Positions 24,548 through 35,599 are shown, numbered from the stretch's first letter. The stretch: 64,000 nt of DNA from Sequoia sempervirens (GCA_007258455.2 VDFB02358134.1:213737314-213801313), one strand, 5' to 3'. A program made the numbers and translations. The notes: generated by a model from the sequence alone, not told the origin.

Positions 24548-24735
24548 TTAGGAAAGGAAATAATGCTTGAGGTGTTGTCCATTGAAAAGCAACGAGACGT
24601 CCTCTCCAGTGAGTGTCTTGAGGCGAAAGAAATTATCTCCTAAAATTTTTGAAATCTGAAAGGGGCCAAGCCAGCGCTTGTCAAATTTTTCATGTTCCCC
24701 TTTCTTTTCATGGGCCTTATCCCAACAAAGGACTA
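24548..24735 (-). pseudogene. Ty3/gypsy integrase C-terminal fragment
   Basis: The minus-strand frame contains HEKKGEHEKFDKRWLGPFQI, then a hydrophobic SKILGDNFFRLKTLTGEDV and finally NGQHLKHYF before the stop at 24548. This is the typical C-terminal region of plant Ty3/gypsy integrases (KFD.LW.GPF ... VNG..LK.YF). The upstream part of the domain is missing: at about 24736 the frame passes into the terminus of an unrelated DNA element. It is a truncated relic and cannot act. Confidence 0.75.
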
Positions 24736-24737
24736 AA

Positions 24738-25912
24738 GGGTGTGTGCAAGAAGTTGAGTCCACTTTTTGGCCAAAAAGTGGAAGTGTTTTCCCTGATTTT
24801 CAGTATTTGACACATTTGACCTTAAAATTTGAAGCACTTAGAGATGAAATCTTTAAAAAAGTCACTAATCATAAAATGTAGTGCTCGAAGTCTAGTTTCC
24901 AAATATGTAATTTATTTCAATACCCAGATTGTACAAATTTAGTTTCAATAGGCATTTCAAAAAACCACTGTTTAAAAGTCATTTTTTTTACCATACCATG
25001 CACGTGTATGACATCCATATTTTGACTTAAATTATCATATTTTTGTAAATCCTTTTGGGAAAAGTTTTATGACTCATGAACCTTGCTCTTGATATTTTTG
25101 TAATTTTTTATTGAATTTTTTTGTTAATTTTTATTAGGCAGATTTGTCGCTTTGAAAAATCGTCATGTACGACATGCATAAGATGACCTAAACTTATCAT
25201 TTTTTGATTTTTTTTTTCAAATTGAAAAGAATTGTCTGAAGTTTTCTCATGCAATCCGTTTGTCAAAATGTTATGTTGATCAAAAGTTATTAAAATAGTA
25301 AAAAACTCTGATATTTAAAGTTTATGGACCAATTTTATTAGAAATTAATTGAAAAATAGAAAAAATAATTCAATTGCAAAACAAATTACATATTTAGAAT
25401 CTGCATTGTTTGATCTAAAATGGGTTTTAGTTTCGTCAGAAAATTTTCGAAAAAAGGTCGTCAACCATATGTCCAAAGTCGATATTTTTCTTTGACATTG
25501 TTAGGGCCTTCAATTTGCAGGTCAAACCAGGTTGAAGGCTTAGATTCAGACTTCCAAAGCTTTTCTCGAACTGAAAACCTTGGCAAAAACCCGCCCACGA
25601 TGCAAAACAAAATTCAAATTTAAAAAAATGGGATCCCGATTATAAAACGGGATCCCGTTTAGTAATAAACGGGATCCCGTGCTATAATCGGGATCCCGTT
25701 TCCATTTCGACCGTTGTAAAGGTAACGAGATCCCGTTTATAAGACGGGATCCCGTTGCCTTTACAACGGCTCCCACACTCGATTTTAGTGAACAAGATCC
25801 CGATTATAGAGTGGGATCCCGTTTATTAGTAAATGGGATCCCGTTTGGTAATCGGGATCCCGTTTAGTTATAAGCGGGATCCCGTTTTATAGACGGGATC
25901 CCGTTTATATTA
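24738..25912 (+). mobile_element. Element family T, copy 3: left terminus, subterminal region and array
   Basis: The terminus at 24738 (GGGTGTGTGCAAGAAG) matches the inverse of the right end of copy 4 (GGGTATGTGCAAGACC). A 22-bp perfect palindrome follows at 24760-24781 (core TTTTTGGCCAAAAA). The next 650 bp align by eye with copy 4 in the same orientation (TGACCTTAAAATTTGAAG; AAAAAAGGTCGTCAACCATAT near 25455) and with copies 1 and 2 in reverse. The palindrome array starts 888 bp inside. The transposase-like gene follows, so this may be the left end of an autonomous element. Confidence 0.5.
25626..25912. repeat. Array of 12 GGGATCCCG-type palindromes
   Basis: Ten perfect and two degenerate copies of the 9-bp motif GGGATCCCG occur in under 300 bp, most extended to AAACGGGATCCCGTTT and spaced by TTATAA-like links. 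Within it, 25711-25769 forms a long hairpin: CCGTTGTAAAGGTAACG on the left is the inverse of CGTTGCCTTTACAACGG on the right with one mismatch. Such clustered palindromes are typical binding-site arrays of DNA-element proteins, but a role here is inference. Confidence 0.9.
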
Positions 25913-28900
25913 TTTAAAAACACTGTGCACAATTATTGTCAAGTCTGCAACTTTGCAACTTCACATGTACGGCCGAGAGCACTGAAAATCAATTATTTTT
26001 CATAAGTTATTGTATTTACAGTGGTCAATTTAATTTTGTTGATTTTATCAAAGGGAGCATCATCTACACCATTTTTGAAGTGAAATTTGCAATATGGATT
26101 GAATTTTTCAAAGGAAGCATGAAGAAAACAATTTTTAAAGTGGAATTGTGGTAGTTTTCTATTTGTTTTGAGGAACACAAGAGGAAGAATTTTGCCATAA
26201 TAGGTATTCAACTTCCAATTTGGATTTAATATTTTGAAGTATTTCACTATTAACATTCATTTGTGCTTGAGAATTTTATAATTATGGGAGATAAATTTCG
26301 TAATAAGAGAAGAAAGACATTGACTCCTCAAGAAGTTGAAGCAAATAAAGAAAAAGAGAGACAAAGACAAAGAGAAAGAAGAATGAGAATAAAATCAATG
26401 AACAATGGTGGAGCAACCAATTCAACAACTATTGAAGATGAAAACATTGAAGATTCCATAGTTGTAGATGAAGCTAATTTGCAAGGAGTCAATTTGGAGA
26501 AGAATATGATTATACAAACAAGTCCTACTATGTCTTCAAATCCCTCTTTGAATGCTATGGAGAATGTTTCAATATACACAAATCGAGGTACATCTTCAAA
26601 TCCACATGTTAGTGAAATGGTAAATTTGTTTGTAGAAGATTTACAAGATGCTGGATATAATGATGTTGACATTGACTATATTCAAAGAGATGAAACTTTT
26701 ATAGAATTTGTTGAAAACAAAAAAGAAAAATCTTTTGTTGCAAATGAAAATCAAAATGATCATTTTCTTGAAAATGAAAACAAAACCTATATTTTTTGAT
26801 GAAAATGAAAATTAAAATGAAAACCGCTTTTGTTGATGAAAATGAAGATGAAAATCTAGAATGTGATGTTGAATTTAATGAAAATGCTTTTTTTAAATTG
26901 AAAGTGGTGTTTTCGATAATCTTCCTAGTCAAATTTCTTGGAGGAAAATAAGAACACATGCAAATAGAATATACACCAAATTCTTTTATCGTAAAAAAAT
27001 TGCATTTCAATGTCAACTAATGATGCAATTGATGAGAATGCAAAAATGAGGAAAGTAATGAAAAGGTTAGGCTTTTATGTTAAACCAAAAAGAAAAGATC
27101 AATCATTAAAACATGCTATGTCTATTGTTGCTAGTGCCATTCAATCTATTGGCAAAAATAGTCGATCTAAAGATAAAAACGCATCAAGAAGAGCTATAAC
27201 TACTACTATAGTCAATAAAACAACTTTGAATAAAAGAATGGTAAGCAATATTAGTGAAGTTTTAAAAATGCATCCTAAAACATTACTAAGAGCAGCAAAA
27301 AGAAGAGAAAGTATAGAAAATGATCCTATCAATTAATGTTGGAGTTTCAGTGGATGACTACCGAGGTCCGATATAAAATTGAGTGTTGAAATTAAATCTT
27401 TGATCGAAAAATATTGGCATGATAATACTAGGGTTTCATCTAATGCTAGAGATGTTTTAAAATTAAGGGTGGGGTCCAAAGTCCGCGATCCTCACCCAAA
27501 ACACCTATTAGATACAACACAAACTGAATTTTATAGAAAATTTTGTAGTGATTCAGTGTTACCTGGTAATATTAAAATAAGTCAAAGGCCTTTTGAAAAA
27601 TGTAAACCCTGGTATGTAAAAATTAATAAGCAACGAATATCTTGTTGTTGTAAAATACATGTTCAATTTCGTTATTTTTATGATGTTTTTCGATATATAC
27701 GTTGTACCTTGCATTCTAACATGATTATTCAAGATTGTGGTATTGATATGCCACCTGAATCAATAAGAGAGTTTATTTCAGGTTTGTTTTGTGAAAAATC
27801 TAATGATAGATTATTTTATTTAAGTTCTTGTATTTCTGGACAATGCATTAACTGCGAAAATCTTTCATTTTAAAGAAATTGTTTGTATGAAAGTGTTGAT
27901 CATGATTTTGGACAACAATTAGTGGACGTCAAAAGATTTCAAAATGTTCAGTATTCTTTAAAAGATGGAAAAATAGGAAAGCGTTGTGATTTAGTTACAG
28001 AAAAAGTTAGTGTGCATGCATTTATGAGTGAATTTAATAATAAAATTGTAAAAAATATGTTATGTAATCTCTCCCTAACATTGCCTCGATGGCTTGATGG
28101 CCACTCTCACGCATGTGGTGGTGCCTACATTTCCAATTGGTACCATACTTCGCTATTGATTTCCTGCTGAGGAATTATACTCAGCTCCTAAGAGGAAATT
28201 CAACTTGGCCATTATAATTCTGTGCAAGTAGCTATGTTTGTCCATATTGTTTATATACATACGATGATAGCAATCGTAGGATGATAGAAAGTTTTGAGGA
28301 GTATCATTTTATCATTTGAGCGACAATTGGTTAAGCATTCATCGAGTTTGTTCATTGTTTTAGTATATTTTATAGAAATTTAAAAGAAAGAGAATCCATA
28401 TGAAAGAACACCTCATATGGTCAGATAATTGTACGGGTCAGTTCAAAAATGCTAGAATGTTCTATTGGTTAAGTAGGGTTCACAAGGAACTTAATGTCCA
28501 TCATATATGGAGTTTTTTTGAAGCTGGGCATGGTAAAAGAGAACATGATGGAGCTGGTGCGTGTGTCAAAAGAATTCTTGCTAGAGAACAATTAAAATTC
28601 GAGGATTCAGTAAAATTTAAAAATGCACATGAGATTGTGGATTGGTGTAATAGAAGATTATCTGCACCTGGTTCGAGTGATTACTCTACAGCTCATCGAT
28701 TCTTTTGGTTGGTGGAAGAAGAAAACATTGTATCTAGAGTTGATTGTGAGACAATTAGTGGATCTACTAAATGGCATTCATTTAGGAGTGCGACAACAAG
28801 CACATGGACTATTTGGACAAGGGAGCTTGCATGTTTTTGCCATTTTTGTATCTCAAGAAATTGGGAAGCTTGTGAAAATACAGAATGGGTTGAACAGTGG

Positions 28901-29018
28901 CAGCAAAGATCGTTGACACTTGTAGAAGCACATAATCAATATGAAATAACTATTGAAGAAAATGATCAATTGTTTGCATCTGAAGATTATGATCGTGTTT
29001 CAGACCTTGTACAAGAAG

Positions 29019-29128
29019 GTAATTTTAATTTAATTTATTTAATTTTATTTTGCTTTATTAAGTTATTTTTTAATACTAAATTAGCTATATGGATATGCAC
29101 AAGTTATTAAATTGAATTTTGTTGGCAG
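29019..29128 (+). other. Intron 1 of the transposase-like gene
   Basis: The donor CAAGAAG/GTAATTTTAATT and acceptor TTTTGTTGGCAG/GACATG frame a 110-bp AT-rich intron. Splicing joins ...SDLVQEG to HVYAVISLEGNEEQKKYWLA in one open frame, which supports it. A premature stop follows at 29227-29229 (TGA). Confidence 0.65.
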
Positions 29129-29260
29129 GACATGTGTATGCAGTTATTTCACTTGAGGGGAATGAAGAGCAAAAAAAATATTGGTTGGCTCGTTGTGTGG
29201 AAACTAAACATAAGTTGTTAACACCTTGAGAAGATGATGATGGCTTTTATTATCCAACAG

Positions 29261-29410
29261 GTACGGTGATCCCCTTAAGACACCTCCTTAAGCAAATTTT
29301 GATAACAAGTTTTAGATCCCCTTAAGCAATTTTTTAGAACAAGTCTTGATCCCCTTAAGTAAATTTTGAGAAGTTATTTGATGATGGTTTTTGAACATGA
29401 TTTCCAATAG
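29261..29410 (+). other. Intron 2 of the transposase-like gene, containing CCCCTTAAG motifs
   Basis: The donor CCAACAG/GTACGGTGAT and acceptor TTTCCAATAG/GATCAG frame a 150-bp intron, joining DDDGFYYPTG to SVVVVGTWLQKI. The intron holds three CCCCTTAAG motifs, the same motif that forms the array at 30.3-31.0 kb. Confidence 0.6.
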
Positions 29411-29671
29411 GATCAGTGGTGGTTGTTGGCACTTGGCTACAAAAAATACTTGAGGCAAGAATGGTCTACTCCGTGATTCAAGACTATGAAACACATAAAA
29501 AGATTATGCATTATCTTTACATTTGGTGGTGGCAACAAATATATAAAACTAGAGTGCTATCGTGGAAGACCTTCAAAAAAATTACTATGGTCAATTTCTA
29601 TGGAAGAGCATGAGCCAATCATAGATGCATTGCAAAAAGAGAGGATGCAGATGGTACAATGGACTAAGTAA

Positions 29672-30319
29672 ATACAGGTAAATATAGTTTTGGTTTTATT
29701 TTGTCCTTTTAAATACATTAAATACATGTTTCGACATTGGTCAAGTGTGTTATTAGTTGAAATTGATTTAAATTGTTCTTTTATATATCCTTAAGGCATA
29801 ATCACAAAAAGGATCTAGTCCATGCAAATTCAAACTAGACAACATGGAATACTTGGTAAAAACAGGTAATTATCAGCCACCATATTTAAATACATGTTTT
29901 GATTACATATTGATATTGCTTTTGGACATAAATAGTTAAAATTGATTTATTGTCATTTTTTGTATCCTAAAGCCATCATTGCATTGATCTCATACTTTGA
30001 AACAAAAGGAGAGGATGCCTGTGATTCAACCCTAATACTTTTAAAATGCGTGTAATTTGAGTTGGTGTACATATAGATAGTTTTATATAAATTCAAAATA
30101 TGTATGTTTTGATGATTTCATTGATATTGCTTGTAACTTGTTGATATTAGGTGGCGTGATGACCTACTACATTTTGGGCATGATTTTGAGATGTTCTTGA
30201 GATGGCATATCCAAATTTTGTAAACATTATTTTGAGATGACATATATGTACATACATACTTACAGAATTAAACATACTCTATGTACTTCTATGTATCAAA
30301 TCAATATTCTATATATTTA
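29672..30319 (+). other. Downstream region of the transposase-like gene
   Basis: AT-rich sequence follows the last coding similarity (SKKLLWSISMEEHEPIIDAL region ending near 29671). It contains several short ACAGGTAA-type patches that could be splice donors of lost 3' exons, but no coding exon can be defended. Confidence 0.3.
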
Positions 30320-31020
30320 GGGCTGCATTATGACCCCTTAAGACATCCCCTTAAGACGTTCTATTATGACCCTTTTAGACATCCCCTTAATTAACATGTT
30401 CTATTATGACTCCTTTAGACATCCCCTTAAGACCACTTAAGACATCCCCTTAATTAACACGTTCTATTATGACCCCTTTAGACATCCCCTTAAGACATCC
30501 CCTTAATTAACACGCTTTTATTATGACTCCTTTAGACATCCTCTTTAAGACATATTCTAACCCTTTTAAGACATCCCCTTAAGATGTTCTATTATGACTC
30601 TTTTAGACATCCCCTTAATTAACATGTTCTATTATGACCCCTTTAGACATCCCCTTAAGACCCCTTAAGACATCCCCTTAATTAACACATTATATTATGA
30701 CCCCTTTAGACATCCCTTTAAGACCCCTTAAGACATCCCCTTAAGACGTTTCTATTATGACTCTTAAGACATCCCCTTAAGACGCTCTATTATGACCCCT
30801 TTAGATGTCCCTCTAAATAACATGTTCTATTATGACCCTTTGACATCCCCTTTAAGACCCCTTAAGACATCCCCTTAATTAACACGCCTCTATTATGACT
30901 CTTTAGACATCCTTAAGACCCCTTAAGACATCCCCTTAAGACGCTCTTCTATTATGACCCTTTAGACGGCCCCTTAATTACTTTCATGTTCTATTATGAC
31001 CCTTTAGATAACTCTCTTTA
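30320..31020. repeat. Irregular tandem array of CCCCTTAAG / CCCCTTAATTAA units
   Basis: About 20 copies of CCCCTTAA appear in 700 bp, alternating with TCTATTATGACCCCTTTAGA. Unit length varies from about 40 to 75 bp. Every motif contains the palindromes CTTAAG or TTAATTAA. No open frame is kept across the array. Confidence 0.9.
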
Positions 31021-31120
31021 AGATGCCATTATTTGTTTTGACAACTTATAAATTAGTGTTAGATGAACTATTATTTATAGTATTTTATTAATGCTTTTAT
31101 TCCTCTAATCTTCTATGTAT

Positions 31121-31385
31121 TGTTAGGGGTTAGGATTAGAATTCCAATTAGAGTTAGGAATTGAACCTCAATTTTAACTGTAATACTAATTGAACCTCAA
31201 CTCCCAACCGCTATTAGAACCCAACCCTTATTGAACCCCTTACTCCCTCGGCCCTAAAATTAACTCTATCCCTAAGCCTTTGTTGTATCCTAATTCTAAT
31301 TGAAACGTGAACTCCTAACTCTAGCTGTGTCCTAATCCTAACCTTTTACCCAAAGTTTTATCCTATAACCCTAACCTTAATTCAC
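31121..31385. repeat. Degenerate CCTAACC-rich tract
   Basis: Words such as CCCTAACC, CCTAATCC and GAACCTCAAC recur over 260 bp with little G after 31140. It resembles a much-mutated telomere-like patch. No gene. Confidence 0.5.
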
Positions 31386-31420
31386 ACAGAGAAAATTTTG
31401 TGGGTCATGCATTTCTATTT

Positions 31421-31880
31421 CTTATGTACATAATTTATGTGATATTCTATTTTTTTTTCTTGTTATTTAGACACATGGAGGCAAGACTTTATTCATTTTC
31501 ATACACTACACACAATCATGATATTCTAATAAAAGTCAAACATGTTAATTTTCCTTTGACTTGAGCCCATATTCATCATTTTTAAAATTTATCATGTGTG
31601 TACACCACGTGATTCATCACCCAATGGTTACAACGCTTTACATATACATTCTTATGTACATAATTTATGTGATATTCTATTTTTTTTCTTGTTATTGACA
31701 CATGGAGGCAAGACTTCTATTCATTTTTCATACACTACACACAATCATGATATTCTAAATGGGGGAAACAATGATGAAATTAATTTTCCTTTGGATTGAG
31801 CTCCATATTCATCATTTTTAAAATTTATCATGTGTGTACACTACGTATTCATCACCTAATGGTTACAATCATTTTACATA
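31421..31880. repeat. 230-bp tandem duplication
   Basis: Units start at 31421 and 31651 with the identical phrase CTTATGTACATAATTTATGT. The two copies stay closely similar through ACACATGGAGGCAAGACTT and TATCATGTGTGTACAC, with small indels. Short plus-strand frames inside are not coding. Confidence 0.85.
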
Positions 31881-32547
31881 TACACATTCTCATGCTATCA
31901 TAATTTATATTTTTCTAATGATTACCTCTTTCCTTAATTTTTAGTACCAACACTTTTTTCCATTACTAGTGAGAAACTAATGGTGTCATTTTATAAATAT
32001 GTACATTAGCTAGTTATATCAATACCTTGTTAGATTTTTTCACTATAAAGAATTTTATTTGCTTAAGAGTTTAGAGCAATGACTTTATTTGTCAATCTAG
32101 TTAAGGAAAAATTAAAGAATAAAATAACAAAGAATGGTGATATCCATGATATTCACAAGGTATAGGAATTCCAAGTGCACCAACAATGAGGTAAAATTCA
32201 ATTGATAGAACTAAATAAGTAGGTAAATCCACATAAATTTTCTCTCATAAAATTAAAATTAATACATTAGATGGAAAAAATATCTTCTTTGTTCATTGAA
32301 AAGAAGATTAAACCTAAAATTATTCTACAATTATGAAGTCTCAAGAATTCCCTACATTAATGTCCTATATTAATGTCTTGACTATGAACATAAAATGTAA
32401 ATTAAAATTTCAAACAATAATAAAGTCCATAATTTATGTAACATATTAAGTGCATGAAACCAATATATTAAGCACACATGAAATAAAGTCCAACAAAGTA
32501 CATGATAAACAAGAACTATAAAACACATAAAATCACATGTTTGTAGG
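31881..32547. other. AT-rich spacer between two convergent gene relics
   Basis: Nothing is recognised apart from A/T-rich sequence. It separates the plus-strand transposase-like relic and its arrays from the 3' end of the minus-strand gene at 32548. Confidence 0.5.
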
Positions 32548-34890
32548 TCATGTACTGTCTCTATAATCAAGAGACCTCTTCACACCATGCGGACTATGTG
32601 GATGACCTGAAACACTCTGTACATAAGAGAAAGATGAAATTAGATGTAAGACAATAAAATGATTTAATGACAATTTCATTTATAATCCATCATAAATTAA
32701 ATTACCACCATATCTACATCCTGATGCCTGCTCAAGAAACCTCTAAATCTCTCTAAATCAATCTACATAAACAAGACAAAGAAATTAAAAAATTAGATGT
32801 ACAACTCTACAATTATTATTTTTATTCAATTTAATCTTAATTTATCATATATTTTAATTACATACCGTGATTTTGAGGTTGCACTAGGCTCTCCCTAGGA
32901 CCTCGGCTCATACATGCTCAACTACAGATGTGTCTCTATGCTATAAAGAAAAAGAATATGTGAAAAAATATCATATTAATATGTATATATTCAATTTAAA
33001 ATTTATAATTCAATTTTAAATATAATAAAAAATTAAATACTATTTGATCCAAACCCCGCTTCATATGTCCTCCGGGTGGGTGTAACTATGTCTTGTTAGG
33101 GCTAAAAGTTGCACAACAAAGTCCCAAGATCAAAATTAAAGCATGTACAATTCAATTAGGTTAATATATACATATATATTCAAGTTTACATTTTTGTGGT
33201 AGAAAGTTTTGTAAACAACCTGGAAATCAGTGGGTCTCTACCTATAACTTAACATCAAATGTTTTCTCCCAATGCCCATTCTTATTGTGGTATCAACCTA
33301 GACATACATGTACATAGACATTTAACGCTTTATAATATTTACAAGTGTACATGCATGCTTCTATATATCTAGGAATTCAAACTCATAATATTGTAACTAT
33401 ACTCTTTAATGTAAACTTTAAACAAATTTACAATATGAATGTACTCCGCCCCATGATCTATGTCGCTCGATAGTGGAGAAGTGCTTGACAATCCCTCAAG
33501 AGGAATCGACGTGGATGCCGATTGACTCACCTAAACCAACATGTATATTTGAAACATATATGTGATTCAATTATAAATTTAAAACTCAAGTTAACTAATT
33601 TATGATTTCATATATAATTTTAAAAATTGAAATCAAAATACCCCATAAGGGTTGCCAAGTATGACCGGTGTCGATATATGTACTCGTGGTACATATGATT
33701 TCCCTTGCATCAAAAGTGTCATTTGTACACCAAAAAAATTGATTGTTAAAATGTATTGCAAACTTTTCTTTGATATATACAACCATAAAAATTATTATAG
33801 AATGAGTTCGTACATCTAAATGCATATTTATACCTATGTCATAGTGTCCTCAGGGTGATGTTCTGCTACGAGGAACTCTACAAATGAACTGATGCGACCA
33901 GATGAACCACCAGAATCTCCTCGTCCACCTAAACTAGGTGTAGCCTGATCAGGTCCATAGCACACTTGATGACAACTAGTACATATATGGGGGACGAGTC
34001 TCAACACTCCTGGAGCAGTACTCGGACCAGCTCCATAAAAAAATTCTCCATCATCATCATCATCTCTATGCTCCCCACTCGCTATCGCAAAAGCGTGCTA
34101 ATCAAGGTCTCCTGCGAGTGCACTAAGGGAACCTAATGTTGAGACCAAGAGCTTGATGATGTACAGTGTAGGGAATGGGAGGACCAAGAGCAACAACAAG
34201 GGGCGCACTAGGCGTCGGGATCAACCCTTGCCTCTAATCTGTGGCATGCCGCCACCAACACCTCAAATGATCTAAAATCAAAATAATTGGGCTTTTGCCT
34301 CCCAAAAACTCTACATACGCTTTCTCAAAATACAATGGGCACCCAATTAGCATGTGGGGACTATCAAAAACTATATGAATTACCATCCAAAATGCAAGTA
34401 ATCATCTCAGGGATGTATGCACCACCTCATGGATATTCTAGATTTGTTGGGTGGAAATGGGTTGTCGAGTAACGGGGTCAAGAAAGTAGGGGGCTAGATG
34501 GGCTTTCGTTATTTTAAGGTCTAATATTTGTTTGTAAGAGAGACCATCAGAATAAAATTGTCTCATTTGTTCTCTCTCTTGTCGATGCCTATCAAGATCA
34601 AAATTGATCATCCTGATGGAATCAACAACGTTTTGCATTATAGATGCAAAACGTCTCACATGTGGAGCAATCAATGCTTGACTCTGCATAGCATTGATTT
34701 GATTTTGTAAGGATGCGACTTGATCATTTATTCATGCTCTCAAGCGAGCCTCATCAGATGCCATAGGTGCTGGAGGTGGCATATGAGGGGGAGGGGGAGG
34801 GGGAGGTGGAGGTGGAGGGGGCGAGGGAGATGGATCTAGTTGTGGCTCAGGTGGTGGATTGATGATATCATCAATGTTAAAATCATCCAT
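32548..34890 (-). pseudogene. Multi-exon proline-rich/coiled-coil gene of unknown function, damaged
   Basis: The start ATG is at 34888-34890 (MDDFNIDDIINPPPEPQLDP). A run of about 12 prolines follows, then PPAPMASDEARLRA, one in-frame TGA (34732-34734), then INDQVASLQNQINAMQSQAL, SIMQNVVDSIRMINFDLDRH and RQEREQMRQFYSDGLSYKQ, a heptad-like helical stretch. Further minus-strand coding patches are MPQIRGKG plus TPSAPLVVALGPPIPYTVHH (about 34.15-34.25 kb) and ASGEHRDDDDDGEFFYGAGP (about 34.0 kb). Small exons then carry good splice borders, such as TTTATAG/CATAGAGAC ... AATCACG/GTATGT (about 32.87-32.95 kb). The last exon, 32548-32616, ends in KRSLDYRDST and TGA. A few frame breaks suggest a pseudogene. 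It is a candidate accessory protein of the neighbouring transposon; the function is unknown. Confidence 0.5.
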
Positions 34891-34968
34891 GATATATGCT
34901 TGATATAATGTGCACCTACATTTTAAATCATACAAAATAGTCCATGTGCATACAAAAATTAAGATCAT

Positions 34969-35599
34969 ATATTTAATTGAAATAGGATGAACAACATATA
35001 TATTAAGCTCATATATTTAATTGAAATGCACATATATATACATTGATTGTTCAACTCAAGAGCACCATACAAATTAAAAATTAAATGTATGTACATGTAC
35101 ATTTAAATAAAATATGATGCATAATTTGCATGCATAAATCATTAGCTAAAACTAAACTATACATACATACATATACAAATTTCCCCAAAATTTAAGAACT
35201 ATGCAAATTTTAACATATACATACATACTTCAAACAATAAACTTGGAATACCTACAAAATCTCATTTTATGTCTAACAATAATACACACATATATATATT
35301 ACAATTTTTCAGTGTGAGAAATCAAGGATCTAGTAGATAGTCATAAAATATATACTATATTATATACTATTCATTATAAGTTCATAAATCTGCACTACAA
35401 CTCTCACACAAAATCCATGTCACTAAAAATATCCATATAGAACCAAAATCATAAATTCATGTCACTCAAAAAATATCCATTTGGAACCAAATTTATAAAT
35501 TCATCACACAAAATATCCATCTCTTCACCAAATTTATAAATTCATAACTATTTAAGATCATTGTTTAATTTATAAACTATTATGGCTCTCTACTCAGAT
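34969..35599. other. AT-rich upstream region of the minus-strand gene
   Basis: TA- and CATA-rich sequence, with the phrase AATATCCAT near 35428, 35468 and 35512 beside CATAAATTCAT and TTTATAAATTCAT words. It could hold the promoter of the gene at 34890, but no box can be defended. An LTR element begins at 35600. Confidence 0.4.

Larger units (their letters stand above)
26284..29671 (+). pseudogene. Transposase-like gene with introns, disrupted
   Basis: The start is ATG 26284 (MGDKFRNKRRKTLTPQEVEA), opening a Lys/Arg/Glu-rich N-terminus (KERQRQRERRMRIK). An acidic linker with indels follows to about 26900. Then come SQISWRKIRTHANRIYTKF (about 26930), the block NTRVSSNARDVLKLRVGSK (27.43 kb), the Cys-rich part ISCCCKIHVQF and CINC (27.64-27.85 kb), and WSDNCTGQFKNARMF ... 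FFEAGHGKREHDGAG (28.42-28.56 kb). The last block matches a motif pair I know from unnamed eukaryotic transposon-type proteins (SDGCAAQFKN ... FFATSHGKGPCDGIGG style). The conserved Asp residues are candidate catalytic acids of an RNase H-like fold; that is inference. The frame is broken by stops near 26797, 27334, 27352 and 27871 and by frameshifts at about 26.9, 28.1-28.4 and 29.5 kb. Confidence 0.65.

Noticed and set aside
27141..27332. Minus-strand hydrophobic frame that could suggest a membrane protein
   Set aside because: It is antisense to the transposase-like coding block; the Lys-rich sense strand produces Phe/Leu-rich antisense.
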